DNA of 64,000 bases, taken from positions 4,030,001 to 4,094,000 of the forward strand of contig CM022368.1 in NCBI GenBank assembly GCA_011800155.1. The letters run 5' to 3'. The notes beneath the pieces are model-generated. The model made no database searches. It had not been told where the DNA came from and worked only from the letters and a program-made list of their open reading frames with translations. A program made the translations under genes and the position numbers. Shown one piece after another: positions 56,467-64,000 of this stretch. Each line of letters opens with the position of its first letter. Within the stretch, counting starts at the first letter, position 1. This stretch comes from Flammulina velutipes (lineage: Eukaryota > Basidiomycota > Agaricomycetes > Agaricales > Physalacriaceae).

Positions 56467-57246
56467 TCAGAATTCAAAGCTCTTGTTCAAATCCTCTCGC
56501 AACAGTTCTCTCATCCCGACGGGTAAGATGGGATCACCGTTACCATCCACCATATATCTGAACGGCATCTCCACGCTCTCTTGCTTGCTGAAGGTTATGG
56601 TCGGAAAATCCACATATTGGATATTCTCTAGCGCGACACCGTCTTCGACGACGCGTTTCGTGACGCCTAGCGCCGTGTCTGTCGTCATCTGCACGGGCCC
56701 GAGGCGCCGTCCAGGAAACCCTAACACACGTAGCTCTGCGGTACGGTCGCGGGGCGGGTCATCGCCCAGGATACCTCCAAACAAAAACCACTTGAAACGA
56801 CCGTCGCCGTCTGCAGGCTTGAGCTCCTCCGAGCCTTTTGGATCAAGAAGGCATACTTCCTCGATTGATACACCGCAGGACTTGAGACAATCCGCGACGC
56901 TCTCTGAGGTGTAGGTCGCTTTTGCAGACGTGTTAGGTTCTAGTGTGGCGTCGGAGCGGATGTTGGTAACACTGTTTTGGGAGAGGTGCGTAAAGTGGAC
57001 TTCGCTCGACGGGCCTGCGAGGCTTAGCATATGCTAAAGCAGATCCTCCAGTCAGCCGTAATTTTCTCAAAGTGTAGGAAATCAACCAACCGTATACTCA
57101 AGTTTGACCCACGGCGGTATGGATTTCGCATCCGACGTAGATGAGGTAGGCTCATCGTCTTCCATATGTTCTATACACGACGTAGAATTAGATGTATTAA
57201 TCAAAAGAACAAGAATCATTCTACCAATCACGTATATGAAGCCCAT
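56467..57246 (-). CDS. SFM1: SPOUT-type arginine methyltransferase SFM1
   Basis: Three minus-strand exons (57246-57225, 57170-57091, 57033-56467) give 222 residues. The tiny first exon yields MGFIYVIEHMEDDEP, matching the family start (Y-I-I-E-H-M-E). Then come WVKLEYTHMLSLAG, CLLDPKGSEELKPADGDG, and the knot region FGGILGDDPPRDRTAELRVL with RLGPVQMTTDTALGVTKRVV and YVDFPTITFSKQESVEMPFR. This is the DUF431/SFM1 family, SPOUT-fold protein methyltransferases that modify an Arg of ribosomal protein uS3 (Rps3) in yeast. The start is supported by the intron that splits the codon for the Glu of EHM. It is divergent from the sirtuin, with 231 bp between starts. Confidence 0.93.
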
Positions 57247-57477
57247 CCTTCAAAAAAAATTGGGATGGTTGATTGATGTTCGAACTCTGCAGAAAGCAGA
57301 ATGGTCACACGTGTCACAGCGGACAAACGCCAAACAATAGCTGTTGATTGTTCTTTTACTTCATCCTTCATTGTCGTGACTGGCCTTAAGGTTGGTATTT
57401 CTCGCTTCTCTTTTTCGCTATATCTCTATCTTCATGCACTGAAGGTTTTTTCAGAATACAATTTTGTTTCAATCGGG

Positions 57478-58344
57478 ATGTCGGACATCAGTCGTTTTCG
57501 CGCCACATTTCGCGAGAGTCGCAATATCATTGCCGTTGCTGGCGCAGGACTCTCCGCAGCGTCTGGGATCCCGACCTTTAGAGATTCCAATGGGCTATGG
57601 CGAACACACGATGCTGCATCTCTCGCTACTCCCTCCGCATTTGCCGCCAACCCAAGTCGGGTATGGCAGTTTTACCATATCCGAAGAGAGAATGTTCTCA
57701 ACGCTTATCCGAACCCTGGTCACTACGCGCTTGCTATGCTATTGCACCCCACCTACCTCCGTGTCGTTGCTCCTTCTGCAAAGTTTAGTCTTGTCACGCA
57801 GAACGTGGATGGTTTAAGTGGAAAGGCAATGGAAGAAGTGCAGCGGAAACACAGTGGTGTGGGAATAGATCAGAGCCAAATCTACGAGATGCACGGTCGA
57901 GTGCTCGACACAGAGTGCATAGCGTGCCAACATCGCGAGACAAATATCTCGAGCCCAATCTGCCCAGCTCTCGGTAAATGGGAAGAGGTACATCAGTTTT
58001 CGCCTGACGACGCAGACAAGATTGTCATACCTGATCTCGAACTACCCAGATGTCTGCATTGTGGCGGGCTTCTCCGCCCGGGCGTCGTCTGGTTTGAAGA
58101 GGTTCCCAGGCATCTTCCAACTATAAATGCCCTGGTAGACGAGGCTGACCTCTGTCTCGTCATCGGGACCTCGTCTACTGTCTACCCGGCGGCTAGTTAT
58201 GCTTACGACGTTGCATCCCGTGGTGGAAAAGTTGCTGTCTTCAATACAGAGAGGACGGAAGGCGACGGGGCTGCAGAATTCTTATTCTTAGGACCCTGTG
58301 AAGATACTTTACCGAAGATCCTTCTGGGGCTTGAGGTGGATTGA
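57478..58344 (+). CDS. SIRT5-like NAD-dependent protein deacylase
   Basis: A single-exon 288-residue sirtuin. Motifs: AVAGAGLSAASGIPTFRDSN (NAD loop), TQNVDGL, EMHGRV with the catalytic His, CIACQHR and CLHCGG as the Cys4 zinc site, LRPGVVWFEE, LVIGTSSTVYPAASYA and AVFNTER. ANPSRVWQFYHIRRE carries the Tyr and Arg that in SIRT5 recognise the carboxyl of succinyl, malonyl and glutaryl lysine, so deacylation of acidic acyl groups is predicted. No obvious mitochondrial leader is seen with the ATG at 57478. The frame continues open upstream to 57301, where another ATG exists and would add a basic, hydrophobic stretch. Confidence 0.95.
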   Translation: MSDISRFRATFRESRNIIAVAGAGLSAASGIPTFRDSNGLWRTHDAASLATPSAFAANPSRVWQFYHIRRENVLNAYPNPGHYALAMLLHPTYLRVVAPSAKFSLVTQNVDGLSGKAMEEVQRKHSGVGIDQSQIYEMHGRVLDTECIACQHRETNISSPICPALGKWEEVHQFSPDDADKIVIPDLELPRCLHCGGLLRPGVVWFEEVPRHLPTINALVDEADLCLVIGTSSTVYPAASYAYDVASRGGKVAVFNTERTEGDGAAEFLFLGPCEDTLPKILLGLEVD

Positions 58345-58430
58345 AAAGCTTTCTCTCTATAGTTGTTGGATTGCGTCTTTTGCTCATAGACACTAACAGG
58401 GAGACGTCAGTCAGACCATAATTCTATCTC

Positions 58431-59565
58431 AAAGTATGTTCATTGAATTATGGAGATACATTTGCGGGAAAGCGCGAGAAACTTTACAGATAGCTGCTGC
58501 AGCTAGCTATTCGGCACAAAGGTTCCGCAAGTAATATCACTTAGTTCCTTGGTATCCTTATCGAGCCAAAGGTACCTGACGGCGTCGTCGATCTCGTCCG
58601 CAGGTGTCAAGGTATATTTGTTGGTGGTTGGAAGAGTTTTTATTAAGCCAGCGTCCTGAAGTGCGCGTCCAACAGTCATTATCCAAAAGCGACAGCCCAC
58701 TCCGCTGTCAGCATAATTGTATTGGAGATAACCTTGCTGGTCTAGGAAGTGAAGAATCTCCCGGACGGTCAAACTAGTGATAGGCAATCCTCCAACCGCC
58801 ATGACGCGGTTGTTGGTACAGTTGTAAGGATGATGTTTGATACCAAGAATACCTCGCCGGTTTGAACCGTCTCGCTTGAGCATGTCGAGCTCAACAGACT
58901 GACCATCGGCAAGTACACAGAAAATACGCCAGTGATTGACAGTGGGTTTCTTATCTCTGAAGATGGGCGGACTGCATACAAAGAAGATGGCGATAACAGG
59001 GCTGTCGAGATAGTTTTCAGTGCCATCATAAACCATAGTGTCTGGGTACGTGATTGTGGCCATTGTGCAAGGAGTAGAGTAGGAAAGTGTCGCAGAGAAA
59101 GGATGCTGGGAATGCTGAGGAAGATCATTTGTTCAGAGTCAATTTATAGTAAATCATCTCCGTCGATGACGAAACTGCTGTGAGACGGTGACCTGAGGCA
59201 TCTGGGTGGCGAGCCACAATTTCTCGTACTTTCTCTCACACGACATGTCATATTTCGCCCGTAAGGAAGCATGCAGCGTACATGTGTTCTTGATGGAAGC
59301 AAAAATTCCGGAGTTTGTATGCTGTTAAATGGTGAGTCATTGACGGGGAGTTACACATTACAATTGCTACGACCAGATAGTTGAAGCAGTAATTGAGTAG
59401 TAGTAAATCTCTAGTGCTAAAAGAAGGTGTTATATATCTAATTCAGAGTTTGAGGAGTCAAACGATAGGGTTTGCTCTATCAACACATTGTGGCGTCAAA
59501 GTTCACACGAACAAGAACAGAAACAGGATTTACCGGTACACAGCCTAACGTTCTCCGGGAAGCAT
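58431..59565 (-). repeat. left arm of a 1.14-kb inverted repeat
   Basis: The reverse complement of this segment matches 59709-60845 almost base for base. The outer breakpoint is at AAAGTATG (58431), after which the flanks differ completely. The inner breakpoint is at AGCAT (59565). I counted about seven substitutions, nearly all C/T, and one 2-nt indel near the inner end. The arm contains one whole gene with its promoter. Confidence 0.95.
58503..59063 (-). CDS. DUF7770-like protein, left-arm copy
   Basis: Intronless 186 residues. Start MATITYPDTMVYDGTENYL; core NHWRIFCVLADGQSVELDML, GIKHHPYNCTNNRVMAV, LTVREILHFLDQQGYLQYNY and GVGCRFWIMTVGRALQDAGL. The pattern NHW...G.SV.LDM and a late G.GCRFW reminds me of the fungal DUF7770 family, but I hold this loosely. 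Function is unknown. It differs from the right-arm copy at only two residues (Thr/Pro in NKYTLTP and Cys/Arg in DITCGTF). Confidence 0.75.
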   Translation of the reverse strand: MATITYPDTMVYDGTENYLDSPVIAIFFVCSPPIFRDKKPTVNHWRIFCVLADGQSVELDMLKRDGSNRRGILGIKHHPYNCTNNRVMAVGGLPITSLTVREILHFLDQQGYLQYNYADSGVGCRFWIMTVGRALQDAGLIKTLPTTNKYTLTPADEIDDAVRYLWLDKDTKELSDITCGTFVPNS

Positions 59566-59708
59566 GAACACGAGTATGTGCTGTAATCGGATCAATTTTG
59601 TTTTCAACAGCGTGAAGTCCATAAGTTGTTGAAAGAAGGTAAGCTTGTGTGATGCGGGCAACGGGCCGAGCCTATCGGAACAGCTCATAGAATCAATTGA
59701 CTTCTTCT
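59566..59708. other. 143-bp unique spacer of the palindrome
   Basis: Non-repeated centre between the two inverted arms. It contains no open frame of note and no obvious site-specific recombination motif. The two promoters face outward from around this centre. Confidence 0.7.
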
Positions 59709-60845
59709 ATGCTTCCCACGGAGAACGTTAGGCTGTGTACCGGTAAATCCTGTTTCTGTTCTTGTTCTTGTGAACTTTGACGCCACAATGTGTTGATAGA
59801 GCAAACCCTATCGTTTGACTCCTCAAACTCTGAATTAGATATATAACACCTTCTTTTAGCACTAGAGATTTACTACTACTCAATTACTGCTTCAACTATC
59901 TGGTCGTAGCAATTGTAATGTGTAACTCCCTGTCAATGACTCACCATTTAACAGCATACAAACTCCGGAATTTTTGCTTCCATCAAGAACACATGTACGC
60001 TGCATGCTTCCTTACGGGCGAAATATGACATGTCGTGTGAGAGAAAGTACGAGAAATTGTGGCTCGCCACCCAGATGCCTCAGGTCACCGTCTCACAGCA
60101 GTTTCGTCATCGACGGAGATGATTTACTATAAATTGACTCTGAACAAATGATCTTCCTCAGCATTCCCAGCATCCTTTCTCTGCGACACTTTCCTACTCT
60201 ACTCCTTGCACAATGGCCACAATCACGTACCCAGACACTATGGTTTATGATGGCACTGAAAACTATCTCGACAGCCCTGTTATCGCCATCTTCTTTGTAT
60301 GCAGTCCGCCCATCTTCAGAGATAAGAAACCCACTGTCAATCACTGGCGTATTTTCTGTGTACTTGCCGATGGTCAGTCCGTTGAGCTTGACATGCTCAA
60401 GCGAGACGGTTCAAACCGGCGAGGTATTCTTGGTATCAAACATCATCCTTACAACTGTACCAACAACCGCGTCATGGCGGTTGGAGGATTGCCTATCACT
60501 AGTTTGACCGTCCGGGAGATTCTTCACTTCCTAGACCAGCAAGGTTATCTCCAATACAATTATGCTGACAGCGGAGTGGGCTGTCGCTTTTGGATAATGA
60601 CTGTTGGACGCGCACTTCAGGACGCTGGCTTAATAAAAACTCTTCCAACCACCAACAAATACCCCTTGACACCTGCGGACGAGATCGACGACGCCGTCAG
60701 GTACCTTTGGCTCGATAAGGATACCAAGGAACTAAGTGATATTACTCGCGGAACCTTTGTGCCGAATAGCTAGCTGCAGCAGCTATCTGTAAAGCTTCTC
60801 GCGCTTTCCCGCAAATGTATCTCCATAATTCAATGAACATACTTT
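59709..60845 (+). repeat. right arm of a 1.14-kb inverted repeat
   Basis: Mirror copy of 58431-59565. The arm ends at ACTTT (60845); beyond it the sequence departs from the left flank. No terminal short inverted repeats, target-site duplication or transposase were seen at either end, which argues against a classical transposon. Confidence 0.95.
60213..60773 (+). CDS. DUF7770-like protein, right-arm copy
   Basis: Intronless 186-residue twin of the gene at 58503-59063, transcribed in the opposite direction. It begins MATITYPDTMVYDG and ends DITRGTFVPNS. The two starts are 1149 bp apart, head to head. Both frames are intact, so either both are recently duplicated and functional or they are held equal by gene conversion. 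Confidence 0.75.
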   Translation: MATITYPDTMVYDGTENYLDSPVIAIFFVCSPPIFRDKKPTVNHWRIFCVLADGQSVELDMLKRDGSNRRGILGIKHHPYNCTNNRVMAVGGLPITSLTVREILHFLDQQGYLQYNYADSGVGCRFWIMTVGRALQDAGLIKTLPTTNKYPLTPADEIDDAVRYLWLDKDTKELSDITRGTFVPNS

Positions 60846-61537
60846 ATGTAAGATAGTAGACTGACATTCGCCGGAAGATGATCAAAATGCATGGTTTGTA
60901 TTTCTCTACAGTGATGGTTCTTTGGGATTGGCACTCGAGCAGTGTTCTTAACGGTTCCGTGATGTCTAGTTGATACAGATAATGGCATATGATAATGCTC
61001 GCTGTCAAGTAATGTGGGGGCGAGAGGTCCCAAAGCAAAGCCCTTCAAGGAGGCAATGAACAATATTGCCCAAGCGTAAAGTACTTGAATGAGTGTTTAT
61101 GCCGGTGGCAGTATTTGTGAGAACTTGAAGCAAGTTGTTCCCTTTCTTGCACATTTCCAAGGGAAGGCAATAGTACGTGTTTTGAAGTTGCGGCAAGTGT
61201 TATATCATCCTCAGGCCGTAGTAGACTAAAGACAAACTAGTAAAGGCGCTATATCCGTAGGATGAGTGACAAAGAGAACCAAAGAAGTGGACATGAGTGT
61301 ACTGTGCAACGTGCGGCAATCGGACCGCAAACTGATTATGTAGTGATCGTGGCGCAAGTTAAGTATCACAACTGAGTTTATTCAATACCATGGGAATGGA
61401 AGAAAGTATCTACTGGTACAGCACTACACTCACTATACCAGCTAGTATTTTCTCTAGCTGCTACTATTACTCAGCTGGTCATAGTAGTTATATTGGCCAA
61501 GAAGGCAATGATATGGTTGGCGGCCTGGAAGATAGTC
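60846..61537. other. intergenic, nothing clear
   Basis: About 690 bp after the palindrome. Short frames only, none with recognisable sequence or splice context. Confidence 0.45.
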
Positions 61538-61862
61538 TCAACTACCTTTATGTATGTATCTAAAAGCTAAATTAACCCTTGAATCTCGAAGAAAATAAAA
61601 ACTCTCACATTTGAATTGGCTATACCACGGGGAGCGCACAACGCGCCCCTCTTCCGTATCTCCGCGGTCCTGTACCGCGACATTTACACCAATTTCTGGC
61701 AGATTGGCTTCAGTATCGGGTGCCCTCGTCCTCATTGTAAGAAAGTGGCGTACTGGATGCTGAGTTAGAACCACTGTCGATAACGAGCCGCAACTCACGC
61801 CAGGAAATTACGCTGAATAGAATAATCCCTAACAAAAACTGTGCAATGGCTGTCCAATCCAT
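61538..61862 (-). CDS. possible small one-helix membrane protein
   Basis: ATG at 61862 gives MDWTAIAQFLLGIILFSVIS, a single membrane helix. A GTGAGT donor right after the helix and a CCAG acceptor would join it in frame to TMRTRAPDTEANLPEIGVNV and GDTEEGRVVRSPWYSQFKC, ending at 61538 (about 92 residues). Without splicing the frame stops after 50 residues. The good splice consensus and clean start make it plausible, but nothing is recognised and expression is unproven. Confidence 0.4.
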
Positions 61863-63168
61863 TTGGAAACTAGTCCGAGCGCCGTCAGCGTAGAGTATAG
61901 CGAGGACCTAGGAAGCTGCGCTCACCAATACTAGCGAATTGGTGTGGGTAGCTTCCGTTGATTTCTATGAGTCGCACCTCTCGCACTTAAGTACTTTCTG
62001 ACCGGCAGTTAGCTCTGTTCTATTAACAGTCTGGGTACAGGGCTAACGATACGAAGAAAGGCTGGAGTCCTCATGATTCCTCACAAGCTTTCCAACCACC
62101 CCAATCGTTCAGATTTACGGGCGCTCATCTCTGGAATCTATACTAGAAGCGATGGTTCACGTCCACCGGTGTGCGTGTTGTTCATGTCCGACGACGCCAC
62201 TAGCCATGTTGAACAAGTTCTGCATGAGGAGCATATCCGACAGAAGACAATGTCTTGCGCGGTTTAATTGTCCGCCATAGCCCGTTTCTGAGGCTCATAT
62301 GAACTAAATGGATTTAGTATAGCTGTGAGCGAAGACGTAGTTTCGACAGTCCAGGCAGTCTAAGTATTTATTTTGTGAAAGAGTGAGGCTGTGGTTGAAT
62401 TAGAGAAGGGTTAGAACGTGTTAAGATCGGTGGCTGATATCGTTTCGCATTGCGCAATAGAAACGAGTCAAGTTGAACCCGAGATGAGAGCCATAGATTC
62501 GATACTGCGGCGGTTGGGACCCAGCGCGGCCTGTTAGTATACGAACACACAGTCCAATTAGACCGTCTCCCTGAAGGCGCATGTTTACACTGAAGTAGCA
62601 CGACGCTGGAACAAGCATGAAGCCCTCGACGAGGTGGCGAACTCGCTAGGACTACATAATCCGAATTTTACAAGCCTTGGATTCACCAATCAGAATGTCC
62701 TTAAGCTCATAAGGTGGGCCAGAGAGCCAAGCTTGCCTGAAGGAGTCATTTAGTTTGCAGTAGGGCGTCGCAACAAGGTTCATACCGCGCCACGGAGAAA
62801 GATGGAAATCCCGTCAGCAGACCAAGCTCGGGCTATGTACATGAGAAAGAATCTACCGCCACGATCGAGTGCACAGCAAGTGTCCGACAACCTCAAGGCA
62901 GCGTCAAGAAGCAATGCCAGAAGCCTGATAACGAGGTCTTGCTGCGCGGCTTGATCTAGGACCTTCAGTTAGCGAGGTGGCGTGTATCGATTGACAGAGT
63001 CCAGTTGATGCGTTTCGCCACTTAATTCAACCATGATGGGAGGTGTATGGGGAACGTACCGGTTAGCTGCCATGAGCTTGACTTCATTGTACACCGTTTG
63101 GATCAGGTTTGGATCAAACCCTGAGCGCGATTCACACCTTCCTAATTGGGCCTTTTATCGAAACCACC
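61863..63168. other. 1.3-kb stretch without a resolved gene
   Basis: A 64-codon frame at 62073-62267 (MIPHKLSNHPNRSDLRAL...) is the only ATG frame of note and has no recognisable feature. The rest shows no splice-linked reading frames on either strand. It may contain degraded gene or transposon remnants too diverged to identify by eye. Confidence 0.4.
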
Positions 63169-63901
63169 ATGGTCGAACGTCCCAAGTATCAAGCACTCAC
63201 AACGAAACAAGAACGCAAGCTGGTAGATTTCCTAGACGCCGAGTTCCTTAACATGGCGCGAGGATATAAAAAGCGGTATGCATAGCATCACCGTCCTCGC
63301 ATAGCTTAGTAAAATGACATTACATAGATCAGAACCCACGACGCATCTCTCAACACTGCAACTTTATCTTGAAACAGCTACAAAATTGCTGTCGATGATT
63401 CTCCAAATTCCGCCTATAGATCCCTCAACTTCCTTACGGACGTCATATCTGCTGCATTTGTCAAATGATGCGCTTAGCAGCGTTGTTGGGTATCAGCCTA
63501 CACCACAAAATGTTGTAGATCTGTTGGATTGGTTAGATGACCTCGACCAGGCCTGGCTGGCTGTGTTACAATCTCAGATTTGGGACCCGAAAGAAGGTGT
63601 AGGGACGGAGCTTGGAGAGGAGGCGTTGAATGGGACGAAATCATCGCCTCTTAACCAAACTGAGAAGACGCGCCTGAGGAGTTTGTTGTTGGGAGGTGTT
63701 GAAACGTTCGAGGAATGGATGTACGGCGGCGCGGACGGTACCAGTCAAGAGCAACGGGATGATACCTTGGAGAGCATGGGTTTACACCAAGCGTTCGACC
63801 AAGTCTTTTCGAGAACGCTTGACGAGCTCGGCGGGTTGGGCGGTTTGACCCTTGAGGCGATATCACTCCAAGAGGACGATTGTGCAATAGATTTCGAGTA
63901 A
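63169..63901 (+). CDS. hypothetical protein, helical
   Basis: Exons 63169-63275 and 63328-63901 join in phase (codon CG|A) to 226 residues. Start MVERPKYQALTTKQERKLVD, then FLDAEFLNMARGYKKR|SEPT, QLYLETATKLLSMILQIPPI, PTPQNVVDLLDWLDDLDQAW and a Glu/Leu-rich C-terminal half (FDQVFSRTLDELGGLGGL). It is predicted mostly alpha-helical, acidic, soluble, without signal or membrane segment. The CACC(ATG)G start context is good. I do not recognise the family; conserved spacing suggests a real protein. Confidence 0.7.
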
Positions 63902-64000
63902 CATGCAATGCAAAATCATCAATTTGCGAATATAAACATGTAATGAGTGACGCTTGAACCCGAATAGAAATGTGGCCCTCGTTCATGAAACAATGGGTAA

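Noticed and set aside
58431..60845. Palindrome as a DNA transposon with long terminal inverted repeats
   Set aside because: The 143-bp centre codes for nothing, there is no transposase, and no target-site duplication flanks the arms.
1..64000. CRISPR arrays, bacterial operons or viral genes
   Set aside because: No spaced short repeats, no ribosome-binding-site-led gene strings and no viral hallmark proteins were seen; intron-rich genes show eukaryotic nuclear DNA.

Overview
The window is nuclear DNA of a filamentous basidiomycete, most likely an Agaricomycete. Almost every gene is broken by short introns (about 43-66 nt, GT...AG with CTNAC-like branch sites), genes are tightly packed on both strands, and several families typical of mushroom-forming fungi occur (DUF6534 membrane proteins, DUF6699 proteins, PL14-like lyases, F-box/LRR-like proteins). 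Gene models were built by hand from reading frames plus splice signals. Where exon lengths are listed, phases were checked by hand and sum to an open frame.

Layout. 1-6.5 kb: 3' end of a TENA/THI-4 gene, a hypothetical protein (-), an SLC41/MgtE-type divalent-cation transporter, and ADA3 of the SAGA/ADA complex. 6.7-15.1 kb: a cytochrome P450 (-), unresolved hydrophobic ORFs with an intron-containing tRNA-Asn, a Zn(II)2Cys6 transcription factor and an enoyl-CoA hydratase/isomerase; this could be a small metabolic neighbourhood. 15.3-22.1 kb: mitochondrial TrpRS (-), a DUF6534 membrane protein and the NatC subunit NAA35/Mak10. 22.2-30 kb: a TPR + CCCH protein with a duplicated C-terminal domain (-), a GT1 sterol-glucosyltransferase-like protein with a VPS13/ATG2-like tail, and a secreted PL14-like lyase. 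30.1-39.2 kb: a HOS2/HDAC3-type deacetylase with an RGG tail (-), the GPI remodelling protein PER1, a cysteine-rich EGF/furin-repeat membrane protein and a PP2C-like phosphatase.

39.2-41.3 kb is gene-poor. 41.3-55.5 kb: calcipressin (-), a CCDC124-like ribosome-associated protein (-), two DUF6699 paralogues, a pair of paralogous disordered proteins, an F-box protein (-), the retromer sorting nexin SNX3 (-) and the mitochondrial RNA helicase SUV3. 56-58.3 kb: a small secreted protein, SFM1 (-) and a SIRT5-like sirtuin. 58.4-60.8 kb is a large, nearly perfect inverted repeat whose arms each carry the same 186-residue gene in divergent orientation. The last 3 kb is sparse and holds a small one-helix protein and one hypothetical gene.

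Most genes are conserved housekeeping functions (mitochondrial translation and RNA turnover, chromatin acetylation/deacetylation, N-terminal acetylation, GPI anchors, endosomal sorting). The most unusual items are the 1.14-kb palindrome, three probable GC-AG introns, the glycosyltransferase with a lipid-transfer-like tail, and the TPR-CCCH-duplicated-domain protein.
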